Below, one piece after another: positions 1 to 8,710 of a stretch of 14,051 nt of DNA (positions are counted from its first letter, which is position 1; every line of letters begins with the position of its first letter). Origin of the DNA: Spirogloea muscicola (lineage: Eukaryota; Streptophyta; Zygnematophyceae; Spirogloeales; Spirogloeaceae); assembly GCA_009602725.1 (NCBI GenBank), contig WELB01000286.1:108817-122867 (forward strand), in the 5' to 3' direction. The notes under the pieces are model-generated. The model did not search any database. It saw only the letters and a program-made list of their open reading frames with translations, and was not told the DNA's origin. A program made the translations under genes and the position numbers.

Positions 1-164
1 GGTCAGCTTTTTTTTCCCCCCCCCCCCTCCCGCGGAGCACCTGACTGGCTTCTACAGCCGCTCCTTTGATATCAGCAGCCGCATTCTTTGCCTCTCCTCT
101 TCCTAGCCAGAGCTGCTGGCATATAGTAAGCTTTTTCAGAAGTGGGGCCGACGGCCTTAAGAAG

Positions 165-235
165 CATGCTCCTTAATGGGGGCAAGGGCTGTCAAAAGCC
201 AGCCCGAGAAAGAACCGACAATTCGAAGGGGCCAA
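165..235 (+). repeat. Dispersed repeat copy, forward (c1)
   Basis: Contains AATGGGGGCAAGGGCTG followed by AAAGCCAGCCCGAGAAAGAA. The left half closely matches the reverse complement of the copy near 8896-8920, and the right half is a weaker match to the core GAGAGGCCAGCCCA. It is one of the more complete copies. Confidence 0.6.
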
Positions 236-488
236 ATGATGGACGGGCCTATAATAATGAAAAAGTAGAGGGCGATGGCGGTGAGTGCAGCTAGGAGATA
301 AGAATGGCGAAAGTGAGAAGCAAGACCCAGCCCCCGTCAGATGCCGGCGCGCGGTTTGTGCGCAACCCCCGCTGCCGGCTTGGAGGTGCCAGGCCCATCA
401 ACCGACAGGACCCGACCAGGGCGCGCGTTGTTCGTGCGCCGGCCTTGAGGCGCTTGCGTGCTACCATACAGAAAGACGCTTCCTTGAG

Positions 489-531
489 AGGGCGGTGGCT
501 ACGAGAGGCCAGCCCAGAAAAGAGATTGGAA
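489..531 (+). repeat. Dispersed repeat copy, forward (c2)
   Basis: Reads GGCGGTGGCTACGAGAGGCC followed by AGCCCAGAAAAGAGATTGGA, a good match to the family core. It lies about 115 bases before an inverted copy at 647-706, so the pair could fold into an imperfect hairpin. Confidence 0.65.
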
Positions 532-646
532 AGAGGTAGTACAGAGCCTGGAGCCTGGCGGCAAGGGAAGAGCCGGCTGAGTAGCTGCAGCTACAGACGG
601 TGTAGCTTCTTTGCTTCAGGAAGACAGCTTTCCCACCCCTCCGGAC

Positions 647-706
647 TTCGTCCATTCTTTTTGAGCTGGCCTCTCCCAGCCCTCGCCCCCCTTGGAAGAG
701 CTTCCT
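647..706 (-). repeat. Dispersed repeat copy, reverse (r1)
   Basis: The reverse complement reads GGAAGCTCTTCC, then GGGGGGCGAGGGCTGGGAGA, GGCCAGCTCAAAAAGAATGG and ACGAAG. It is one of the longest copies and the best guide to the full unit of about 60-70 bases. Confidence 0.7.
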
Positions 707-1035
707 TATTTTTCCAAAATGTGGCGGTGGCTACAGAGGAGTGGGCTCCAATGCAAGTTTTCAACAATTTGTATAACTTACTGGGCGAAGGCACGCTGTG
801 CACATGACTAAAAGGGAAGCCAAGCCGAGTAATTACAAAACCAGTGCAAACAGGGACTACACAAATTGAAGCCTTAGTCAGTGGAGGATGAAGGTAGCAG
901 GGCGAAAGCACAGCTGAAGCACGCTAACAGTTGACGGGCTAATATGGAGAGCCGGCACGGAAGCCAGTGGCCTGACTTAGTGCACCCACAGCGCGCACTT
1001 CGATGATGGCCAGGGAAGAAGAAGCTCGTTTAATA

Positions 1036-1085
1036 GGGGGCAATGGCTCTTTGAGGCCAGCCTGAGGATGTTGAACAAGGACGAG
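1036..1085 (+). repeat. Dispersed repeat copy, forward (c3)
   Basis: Reads GGGGGCAATGGCTCTTTGAG, then GCCAGCCTGAGGATGTTGAA and CAAGGACGAG. The AACAAGG tail matches the consensus GGACAAGG. A second copy in the same orientation follows within about 85 bases. Confidence 0.6.
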
Positions 1086-1120
1086 ACTTTTGGAGGTCTG
1101 GAGCGACAAACAGCGCTTCC

Positions 1121-1180
1121 AAAAGAAGGCATGGCTGTAAGAGGCTAGTCCAAAAAGGAAGAACAAGGTATGGAAGGGCC
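1121..1180 (+). repeat. Dispersed repeat copy, forward (c4)
   Basis: Contains GGCATGGCTGTAAGAGGCTA, then GTCCAAAAAGGAAGAACAAG and GTATGG. It is preceded by GCGCTTCC, which resembles the left edge GCTCTTCC of other copies. Core, A-rich spacer and ACAAGG tail are all recognisable. Confidence 0.65.
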
Positions 1181-1669
1181 GGAGAAAGGAGTGCGAGCTG
1201 TTAGGAAAGAGAGGGGCTAACGCTGAACAGCAGCTCACAGCCACGATGCACAGATGCATTCTTATCAATACATACAGATCACCCGTCAGGCGAGGAAGTA
1301 GAAAGCTGGATAGGAGCCCACGAGCAGGTGCAGCTGAGGAGAAGGCATATTGGACGGCAGCATGGGTGCCACCTACGAGATCCTTGCCTCGTGCCAGTCC
1401 CTCAGCTTGTGCAAGGCCACTAGAAGTAGGCTTGAGGGCTGAGAAGTGTGAGGCATGCTCAATGCAGCTGGCACAGCGTCAACGTAGAGCACAGCAAAGC
1501 ACTACCAGCTTGGGCTTTTAGTGGCAGAAGCGGTGATTGGCCAGTCAAGATCCAAATTCGTGAATGTGACGGCGGAATGCAGCAAAGGAATGAGAATTTT
1601 GCTGACCCGAGAGAGCGATTCTGAGGGCCAGCCAATCTGGTGCCAAGGATGGGTGGCCGGTGAAAGGAT

Positions 1670-1679
1670 GGGGGGGGGG
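1670..1679. repeat. G10 homopolymer
   Basis: Ten consecutive G residues. Length in such a run is prone to error in sequencing and to slippage in the genome. Confidence 0.9.
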
Positions 1680-2157
1680 TACCGGAGAGGCTGCTCCAAG
1701 CACAATTCCCGATGCTCAATGGCCCCTGGCAGCACGCGCTCTAGGATCACATGCCCTGCAAGTCATGCCAACATTGCCATTCATCTGAAGAGATTCTTTT
1801 AAGCAGCCTATACCGCACCCTGAGACGACTCCCTGTAAGCTTACTAGGACGGACACTCCTTTTGGGAGGGCTAGCCATAGACTGCCTTTGGTCTTCTATG
1901 TGTTTCGCGATGTTGCTTGCTTTTTCCTTATTATAGAGCAAGAGCCTTGACCCACACCACAAGTGGCGTGCCTCGCAAATTGTATGTGCCTGCAGCTCAT
2001 CGAATCATTGGTTCCAATTCATGCGTTTGACGACTCGAACAGGGGAGGTGCAAACTGCAACCCGAGTAGGCTCCGGAAGGAGCCAGTCGTTTGGGCAAGC
2101 TAAAGCACGAGAGAGTGGAGCCACGCTTAGTAAGTAGGTCCAAACTCGCCTGCTTTT

Positions 2158-2218
2158 GACCTTGTACATTCTTCTGGGCTGGCCTCTCACAAATATTTGT
2201 TGGAAGAGCTCTTCTCTG
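2158..2218 (-). repeat. Dispersed repeat copy, reverse (r2)
   Basis: The plus strand reads GACCTTGTACATTCTTCTGG, then GCTGGCCTCTCACAAATATT and TGTTGGAAGAGCTCTTC. It has the GGTC tail end, the core GAGAGGCCAGCCC in reverse complement, and the GAGCTCTTCCAA left edge, so it spans nearly the whole unit. Confidence 0.7.
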
Positions 2219-2278
2219 CGTGCTCTCTAGTTGAGCTCGCAATGTTGTGCCGTGGCTATTGCTGATCTTTCTTTCGGG

Positions 2279-2315
2279 CCAACCAACCAACCAACCAACC
2301 AAACCAACCAACCCC
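2279..2315. repeat. CCAA tetranucleotide microsatellite
   Basis: About nine units of CCAA, with one imperfection (CAAACC) near the right end. It lies among decayed dispersed-repeat sequence and has no apparent gene context. Confidence 0.9.
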
Positions 2316-2818
2316 TTTGTACACTCTCTGGGGCTGGCCAGTCACGACCTACTCTTCTTATAGAAGGCTCCTCCACCCACACACCGACCCCCGGGCTTGC
2401 TGCTGAGCTCAAGGCTTGTGCTGGCTTTTGGCTTGTGCTGGCTTCGGGGCTGGCTTTCGACGGCCATATACTCGTTGGAGGTGGCTCTTCTTCCCCCCAC
2501 CGCGGTGGGAGATGCGCTGGAGGCGACGAGGACCCAAAGGCGTGCGACTGGCCAGTCTTCTAGATGCCCACTCGACAACAGCCTCAGAAACAGATAAAGG
2601 CGACCATATACTAGCACTAAGAGTATTGCTCTATTTCCGTATGAGGAATGTATTCTTGCCTTGCCCCATGGAGCGAGTCCAACACAGCAGCTTGCTCAGT
2701 GACCCGCTTGGAGGTGCAAGGCAAAAGACCTCCAACGGCCGCAGGACATGTATGAACTGTGGTGCAGACTGCGCCTGTCTTATCGAAGCTTAGGAGGTCG
2801 CCCACAGGTCCACCACAG

Positions 2819-2860
2819 ACAGTGGCTAAGAGAGGCCAGCCTAAAAAACCGGGTCAGTGA
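2819..2860 (+). repeat. Dispersed repeat copy, forward (c5)
   Basis: Contains AGTGGCTAAGAGAGGCCAGC followed by CTAAAAAACCGGGTCAGTGA. The core GAGAGGCCAGCC is exact, and the A-rich spacer is shortened. Confidence 0.6.
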
Positions 2861-2993
2861 CGGGTATCAGCACCAGCGGATGTGGCTCCTCAGAGCGAGA
2901 GCATTCCCCTATAATAAGACTTGGCAATTGTGAGTCAGCCATTTAAGTTGGCCTGACTGGTGGCAGGTAAGAGGAAACAGCTCTCTTAACGTA

Positions 2994-3050
2994 AGGCAAT
3001 GGCTGTGAGAGGCCAGCTGAAGGGAAAGGACTGTACAACGTCTGAAAAGC
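2994..3050 (+). repeat. Dispersed repeat copy, forward (c6)
   Basis: Reads AAGGCAATGGCTGTGAGAGG followed by CCAGCTGAAGGGAAAGGACT and GTACAACGTCTG. It has one of the best matches to the core GGCTGTGAGAGGCCAGC. A divergent copy follows about 130 bases downstream. Confidence 0.7.
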
Positions 3051-3126
3051 TGGACGCCTGTAAGCAAGGAGCTCTCCAACTTTAGTATGAGGCTTCTGTC
3101 CCGCTCAAGGAGAATGACTCTTCCAG

Positions 3127-3182
3127 TAGAGGGCACGGCTGTGCTTGGCCAGGCTCGAAAAGAAATGCTACTAAGTCCGAAG
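3127..3182 (+). repeat. Dispersed repeat copy, forward, divergent (c7)
   Basis: Reads TAGAGGGCACGGCTGTGCTT, then GGCCAGGCTCGAAAAGAAAT and GCTACTAAGTCCG. The spacing of GGCTGTG, GGCCAG and AAAAGAA matches the family, but the central GAGA is changed. Confidence 0.5.
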
Positions 3183-3612
3183 AGGCCGAGGAGCGCTTTA
3201 AGCACGCACAGTGACTCAAGTGGCCACTGGGTGCTCAACATCCCCTGCTCAGCAGCCGGGGGGTTTGGGAAGCTTGCCTCTTTAAGGCTCAGGTTGTGCC
3301 GGCGCCCTGCAGCGTCAGCGTTTGCGACGTTGTGTGTGAGCCTTTTTGCAGCGAGCTCAGACTCATGCTTTGAACCAGAAAGCTGGTCGAGCCGTAGCTG
3401 GTGTCACAAGGGCATGGCAATTGCCGTCCGACATTCGGGCATCAGTTTAGCGACCTCTTCGTGCTAACTCGTGGTTACGGAGCAGGTCAGCTTAGCGGCC
3501 GGTGATGTACATCTGTCACTGTGCTTGCCTTCGTACTTGGCCACTCAGGCCCTCCATCACTCCATAAAATAGTAGCAACTAGTATCTTGCTTTATGCGCC
3601 ATCCGGCCCCTC

Positions 3613-3669
3613 CCGACCTTGTCCCATGCTTTTTGGCTGGCCTCTCACAGAAGAAGTGGCCTCTCACAG
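3613..3669 (-). repeat. Dispersed repeat copy, reverse (r3), with internal duplication
   Basis: The plus strand reads CCGACCTTGTCCCATGCTTT then TTGGCTGGCCTCTCACAG. The 13-base block TGGCCTCTCACAG occurs at 3638-3650 and again at 3657-3669, so the copy has a short internal direct duplication. It ends about 170 bases before the rhodanese start codon. Confidence 0.65.
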
Positions 3670-3769
3670 GTCAATTCGGAAGCGCTGTTCTTCCTTACAC
3701 TAATCTCCGTCAGCCCGATTCCAGTGTGTCCCGTCCCGTCATCCCCAACCTCCCTGGCGTGAGCTTGGC

Positions 3770-3775
3770 CACGTG
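3770..3775. promoter_or_regulatory. G-box CACGTG upstream of the rhodanese gene
   Basis: A perfect CACGTG sits in GCCACGTGGG, 68-73 bases upstream of the proposed start codon. In plants this is the binding core of bZIP and bHLH factors and is common in light-regulated promoters. Here it is only a sequence match, but its place just upstream of a gene for a likely chloroplast protein makes it a reasonable candidate site. It could also lie in the 5' untranslated region. Confidence 0.4.
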
Positions 3776-3780
3776 GGACC

Positions 3781-3791
3781 TCCGCCCCCGC

Positions 3792-3829
<38 letters not shown>
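3781..3829. repeat. GCC trinucleotide run in the 5' leader of the rhodanese gene
   Basis: A run of about fourteen GCC units, with minor interruptions at the left end, ends 13 bases before the proposed start codon. It would form strong secondary structure in a 5' untranslated region. It lies 38 bases from the single N at 3867, so poor read quality in this block is plausible. Confidence 0.8.
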
Positions 3830-3830
<1 letters not shown>

Positions 3831-3842
3831 AGCAGCTCCGCC

Positions 3843-6133
3843 ATGGCGGTTTCGGCGCCCGCCACGNGGTCCGTCGCAGCACCGCCCCTGCCCCCCGGCG
3901 GCTCCGGCGCGCGGGCGCGGCCAGGGCCGTCAAGACGGAGGAGACCGCGGCGACGGAGAAGGTAGGAGACGGCCCCGCTACCGTCGCATCGCCGCCGTCT
4001 GAGGCTCGTCCCAGCGCCGCTCCACTTGATGGCAGCTGCGAGCTGCGACGTCTCGACGGCCAGCTGTGAGCCAGCGAGCTCGTCGGCCAAGACGACGATT
4101 TCTCAATGCTTACGTCCCATCAGCGTCGCGATCTCCGCCTGGACGTCGGCAACGGTTGCATCGCCGTCGCTGGTCGCCAGCCGCGACGGAGCGCGGCCCA
4201 TCGAGCCCGTCGCTGGCCCTGACCTGCTGTCGTGTGATGGTCCGCGTGCTGTGCCGGTGGCGCCGTAGGCGCCGTATGGCCGCAACGGCTGGTTCTACGA
4301 CCGCTTCGTCAAGGACCATCTGTTTGACGCCAAGCTGGCCAAGTACAAGGAGGTGGGCGCTCCGGCCCGAGGTGGCCCCAGCAGTGGCGGCACAGTCGCT
4401 GGCAACCCAATACGAGGCTGATCTCTGCGGCCTTGTTGTTGTCTGCAGGGCCTTCTGCTGACGGGCGGCAAGGTCGGGACGTGGTTCGATGACGAGTTCC
4501 AGTACACCGCCTGGCCTGGTGATCCTCCTGATTACCTGAATTGGCCATCCAATCTCAAGTCTTAAAGTCTTTCTCATCTTACCCAAGCTCATGCACAAAC
4601 GCTTGGTGATGCTTCAGTGCCTCAATGCACCACAGGCTAGGAGTCGTCTGAATTGGCCCCTGACTTGTTCCTAAATTGCGGCAGAGATTCACCGGCAGCT
4701 GACGGCGGAGGGCCTCCCCAGCATGGATGTACAGGAGGCAAACAGGCGTGTCAAGGCAGGCAAGGCTACCCTCCTTGACGTGCGCGAGGAACGGGACTTC
4801 AATGACGTGAGTGCCAGTGCTTGACTTCACCTTCTGCCTTGCTCCAGATGAGCAACTTTGGGAGTGCAGAGCATGCCCAAACTTACATGGCACCGGGCGA
4901 TGTTTCCACTGAGGTGGGCATCTGTTTCCTGCCTATCAGTGAGGAAGGGGGCTGCTGCTTTGATTGCAGGTGTACGCGGAGGGGTCTTACAGTGCGCCGC
5001 TTTTCCGCCAGATTCAGGGCAATGATACCAAGGCCTTCCTTCGGTGAGCATCAGATAAGAGCTTCCTGGGGGCAATGGGCAAAAGGGCCATGACATGTGA
5101 CAAGTTCTTACAAGGTGTTGAAGCGCAGGCAATGTCGATTGGAGACAACGTCTCACTCTTAGAAAGCTGCTTGCTTGAGGCATCTGGTGTCTTCTTCCCT
5201 GCTAGTGAGTGCACGCTTACTCTGCTCATTCTTGTCCATTTTGTCAGGCGAGTTGGTTATGCACTTCTCACCAACTTTGCCGGAACTGGTAAGTGGCTTG
5301 CATGCAATGTCCAACTCTTTACCTTCATTGCGAACTACTTCTGAAGTTTGGTCCTACTCTGGCTGGTGGCTTATGTTTGGTATACATCACAACTGTAACG
5401 AGTCTTTCAGATTCAACGCAGATCCACCAATGCTCATGCATAATTCTTGACCCAGGTTGGATCAGTAGCTCATGGGCCCCTTCTGACCTGGAGTTCTGCC
5501 ACAGAGAGGAACCCGGACTTCATTGCCCAGGCTCTGCAGGCCGTGGGTGGTGACAAGCAGAAGCAGGTGCTGGTGATGTGTGGTCGGGGCGGCACACTAG
5601 AGACGATTGTCAGGAGGGAGGGCCTAAAGAAGAAGGAGTTTAAGGATCCCGAGCGCACATTTGGCCTGCAGTCGCGGTAAGAGAATACTCTTGTAGCTTG
5701 GGACCACGTCATCGTGTCAATGTGAATGCTGGGAGCTCATAGGACAAGAGCTCAAATGGGCAGAACGCCTAATGTGCAAGAGAGTCATAAGTGCATGCAT
5801 CAAAGCATGGCACTGCACTGCCCAAATGGCAAATGCTGACCATCTGCCAGTCCTGACTGGCATGCAAGAAAGTCGGACAGCTCATTTGTTGCAGGCTAAT
5901 CAGCCCGTGTACTTGGCTCTGCATGTTGGAGAAGGCTGACTTGCCGTTTGTCCAGGATGCCACATGATTGCACTATGTCAGGCAGGTAGCCAGTGTCTAA
6001 TACTTGAGGGGCTTCCTGCAGCTCGCTGAAGGCCATCTGGGAGCTGCGGCAAGCTGGCTTTGAGAATATTGTCCACGTCACTGGAGGCCTCAACCAGTGG
6101 ATGCACGAAAAGCTGCCAAGCTACTACCCATAA
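3843..6133 (+). CDS. Chloroplast-type rhodanese-like domain protein, eight exons
   Basis: Predicted rhodanese-fold protein of about 264 residues. Exons that keep one open frame: 3843-3961, 4269-4352, 4449-4518, 4685-4806, 4970-5043, 5248-5288, 5505-5676 and 6022-6133. All introns are GT-AG; the donor at 4519 (GTGATC) is the weakest. The start is an ATG in good context (GCCATGG). Exon 1 is basic and Ala/Arg-rich, like a transit peptide, but its frame breaks at the N at 3867. Residues about 41-92 form an unrecognised module (NGWFYDRF, GKVGTWFDDEFQYTAWP). The rhodanese domain follows: LLDVREERDF, then YSAPLFRQI, VGYALLTNFAGTERNP, the active-site loop MCGRGGT with its catalytic-position Cys near residue 196, and the end VTGGLNQWMHEKLP. 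The block ending GTERNPDF resembles plant STR14-type chloroplast rhodanese proteins; STR10 and STR11 types are more distant. Sulfurtransferase activity is not proven by the Cys alone. The domain call is secure. Exon 1 and the subfamily are less so. Confidence 0.92.
4259..4276. repeat. 9-base tandem duplication at a splice acceptor
   Basis: GGCGCCGTA occurs twice in a row, at 4259-4267 and 4268-4276. The AG used as acceptor for exon 2 of the rhodanese gene (4267-4268) falls at the junction. The first copy puts an in-frame TAG directly before the exon. Confidence 0.75.
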
Positions 6134-6654
6134 TGCAGGCAAGTGGGCATCATGCCTTACATATCTTGAAGTACATTGAAGAGTGCCATTTCTGCCCTCA
6201 TTGGGGTGCTACCACTCGGTATTCTAGCTTGCAGGTCATCTTTCTGCTACTGCGTGGAATAGCCACAGCTCAACGCACTCTAATCCTAAGATGCTTGCAG
6301 AGCCTTGCTAGGCTCACATGCACATTTCATGCAAGCAGCTGTCACATATCTAAACAGATGTTAATGCTTGGGCACGGCAAGTAGACCAAACAATGTTGAG
6401 ACTTCATTCTTGGTGCCAAATACTGAAGTCACTGCTTACAGACATGTGATGGCATGTACATACCTCGATGCTCGCATCTTTTGGTATCACTGGATACGAT
6501 TCCTGTTTGACTGAGCCCAACTTGGAAGCAGAGTAGCCTTCAGATACAGGGCCCTAAATGAGTATAGTAATGTGGTGGTTTTCTAAACAAGCACACGGAT
6601 GCAACCTGGCGACAGGCTGCACAAGCCAGCTCCTGGGATGCGCTTCATGGCAAG
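6134..6654. other. 3' flank of the rhodanese gene
   Basis: After the TAA stop the sequence becomes AT-richer and has no supported exon. It should hold the 3' untranslated region. No TGTAA poly(A) motif, the usual signal in many green algae, was found here. Nothing else is evident. Confidence 0.6.
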
Positions 6655-7394
6655 CTACTGAAGTCCTCGTCGCGGCAGGGCGTCGATCCTCAAAACACCC
6701 TCGCTGATGAGCACCACGTTTCCTGCACTCGATGCAAGCGTGGTGAAGGGGCAGCACTGCAAGGGCAGTCGCCGAAGCACAGTGTCGGTGACAGTGAGCG
6801 TGCACATTAGAAATGACAGAATCGCCTCAGCCTCCGAGGGGTAATGATGGCTGTTAAAGGCCAGTCCGAAACGATGAAGTGAGCTCATTCGAAACAAAGT
6901 GAACAAGGTCCAAAGGCCGCGCTTGCCCAAAGGAGTCGGAGACGTCGGAGGACAGTGACCAGGTAGTGGTGCTTGCCAGCTTGCCAAGGCTCTTGAAAGC
7001 ACGGTGACGTCGGGGAGCGTCGCGGGCCACCAGATCAAGGAGACTGAGGCAAGCTCGTCGCGACGGGGCGTTCCGAGACAGGGTCCATTGGGGGAGGTTC
7101 CGAAATTCCGCCACAGCCGCGCCTCGTCGGGGTTGAAAGAAACAGGCTGCGTGGCAGATTCCTGACCAATATCCGACAGATGCTAGATCCCGGGGAGCAC
7201 AACCTGCCCCCTGCCTGCCTCTCTCTCCAGCTGCAGTTCGGGCGTGGAGGCGGGTCAACGCGCGGAGCTGCTGCGGCGGCAGCGGCGGCGGCGGCGGCCG
7301 CTGCGGCCGCGACGGCGGGGGCTNACCTGGCTCGCGCAGCACACCTGGGGTGTTGGGCCCAAGTGGCATCCACAGTGTCAACGCGCTTCATCAT
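6655..7394 (-). CDS. Possible small minus-strand gene, hypothetical
   Basis: Two pieces suggest a minus-strand gene but they are not securely linked. The last exon candidate, about 6831 down to a TAG at 6655, reads SEAEAILSFLMCTLTVTDTV and ends VVLISEGVLRIDALPRRGLQ; its composition looks protein-like. At the other end, an ATG near 7394 opens a 23-codon stretch (MMKRVDTVDATWAQ...) ending at GCCAG followed by GTNAGC, which fits a splice donor if the N at 7324 is A or G. Between them lie a GC-rich repeat and a reverse-complement copy of the dispersed repeat, which suits an intron. No family is recognised. The stretch could equally be chance open frame. Confidence 0.25.
6842..6880 (+). repeat. 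Dispersed repeat copy, forward (c8)
   Basis: Reads TAATGATGGCTGTTAAAGGC followed by CAGTCCGAAACGATGAAG. GGCTGT, AGGCCAG and the A-rich spacer are in the same order and spacing as in the cluster at 1-3700, with several substitutions. Confidence 0.5.
7264..7320. repeat. GCG/GCC trinucleotide run
   Basis: Imperfect GCG/GCC repeat with GCTGCG and GCCGCG interruptions, ending at GGCGGGGGC just before the N at 7324. On the plus strand it reads as polyalanine in one frame; on the minus strand as polyproline or polyalanine. No strand can be assigned from the repeat alone. Confidence 0.75.
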
Positions 7395-7470
7395 TAGGGT
7401 CAGCCAGTGCTGGCAACAGCAACAGCTGGAGTAGCAAATGGGACCCTACCCTTCAAACCTCCCTCTCTGA

Positions 7471-8398
7471 CGCTGCAGAGACCTCCTCCGCTACTTCCCA
7501 TCACTCGCGGCAGATCAGGTCGATTATGCGGTGTGGGCAAGTTGCTCTGACCCGAAGGCTCAGGCTCGTCTTCACACGCAGCCAATGAGCAATCCATGAG
7601 CCACCTCAAAGCTCTGCTGAAGGAGGATGGGCGTGGGCTCTCTCGTCTTCACTCGATGAGCTCTCCGGGAGCATCGGAGTGGCTCAACGCTCTGCCGATC
7701 TACGAATCCCTCTGGCTCTCGGACGACCTCTTCTGGACGGCTGTCCACCACCATCTTAGCCTCCCTCCACTTTGTTGGCTGGCATTCGACATTGTGAATG
7801 TGGCCATTGTTCGGAGGATGAGATCTCTTTGGCAGCTCACATGCTTCGATGTGTTGAGGGAAGTGAACGTAATGCCTCCCATAATCTTCTCAGAGACGCT
7901 ATGTATGGCTTGGTGCGTGAGGCAGGTTGCCATGCAGCCATGGAGGTGTCGGGCATCATGCCGGTACTCCAGAAGCGTGGCAGACCTTACATCAGGCGTC
8001 TAGATGTGGTTGCTACCCTCCGGAGCGGTGGGCCTCGTGTTCTTCTCCACGTCGTTCTTGTCAACGCACTCCAACCAGGGGCACCCACGCCGACTGTGCC
8101 AGGATGGGCGACACATCATGCGGAGAAGAAGAAGGAGCGACATTACAAGGACCACCCCCGGGGCGACCACTTCTTCCCATGCGCCATGGACATATTGGGC
8201 GGCTTCGGAATGAAGTAGTCTTCCCGCCTCCGTCGCCTGGCACAGCATGTCGATGCCCGCCGACGTAGTCGGGCGGGTAGCTTGGGACATTCTAGCTTCC
8301 CGCAAGCCATGGTTGCCTGCTACATGATGCGGCTATCATTAAGTCTGCAGCGCTCCCAGGCACTCGCGATATACCAGCGTGCTGGGCGTGCAACAGAC
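7471..8398 (+). pseudogene. Broken retroelement remnant: C-terminal tail of a reverse-transcriptase polyprotein
   Basis: A single degraded coding stretch can be followed through three frames. Block 1 (7471 to about 7596) reads DLLRYFPSLAADQVDYAVWA and SCSDPKAQARLHTQ. A frameshift near 7595 leads to block 2 (7596 to about 7770): RLHSMSSPGASEWLNALP, LWLSDDLF. A second shift near 7770 leads to block 3 (to 8215): a Cys/His cluster CECGHC...HMLRC, then LRDAMYGLVREAG, RRLDVVATL, LLHVVLVNAL and FFPCAMDILGGFG. An in-frame TAG (8216-8218) interrupts it, and the same frame continues as RLRRLAQHVDARRR and LSLQRSQALAIYQRAGRA. This order matches, from memory, the tail of retroelement polyproteins abundant in green algal genomes, where a zinc-knuckle-like CxC...HxxxC precedes a region resembling a PD-(D/E)XK nuclease. 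The catalytic reverse-transcriptase core is absent. It is an old, 5'-truncated insertion. Confidence 0.8.
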
Positions 8399-8710
8399 CA
8401 GGCTAATGGCTTCCGTGGTGGTGGTCTGGCTCCTCAGCTTAGCTTGTCAGATATGTATGTGCTCACTCGAGGATATGAGTGCCCCCCCTTAGCCAACTCA
8501 TTACCCCAATACCAGGACATTTGTAAGGCTAGAATTGGCCTCTCTTACATTTTCATGCGCACCGAGCGCCTTCTCACCTCTCTCTATGCCGCCACTGCCG
8601 CGCTGGGGGCATGGCTTTCTTGGCCAGCTGTGCCAATGCTCTTCCTCCCCCTGTTCTGCCATAGCATATTCAGGCCCCTTTGTAGCTGCTACACGCTTGT
8701 AGGCCCCTCC

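Larger units (their letters stand above)
1..3700. other. Gene-poor, repeat-rich region
   Basis: No open stretch in any frame resembles a known protein or shows a convincing exon series. Open frames here are short, change direction and often run through copies of the dispersed repeat, so repeated peptide phrases such as REASP recur in unrelated frames. The region holds a T8C12 run (8-27), a G10 run (1670-1679), a CCAA microsatellite (2279-2315) and many decayed copies of one repeat in both orientations, listed separately. Part of the right end may be promoter of the rhodanese gene. Small or lineage-specific genes cannot be excluded. Confidence 0.6.

Noticed and set aside
304-807. Open frame of 167 codons on the plus strand
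   Set aside because: Very Arg-rich, no recognisable domain, and it runs through two dispersed-repeat copies; the phrase LREASP recurs in other frames only because the repeat does.
3087-3467. Open frame of 126 codons on the plus strand before the rhodanese gene
   Set aside because: Starts in a repeat copy, Ser/Ala/Arg-rich, no similarity to anything and no supporting exon structure.
3710-4090. Minus-strand open frame over the first rhodanese exon
   Set aside because: A shadow of the GC-rich trinucleotide run (polyarginine) and of the coding strand; the plus-strand exon chain explains the region.
4492-4510. GGTTCGATGACG as a tRNA B-box
   Set aside because: No matching A-box, acceptor stem or anticodon arm; it codes for WFDDEF in the rhodanese gene.
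4110-4598. Minus-strand open frame of 162 codons
   Set aside because: Antisense of intron 1 and exons 2-3 of the rhodanese gene; composition is Arg-rich and no domain is seen.
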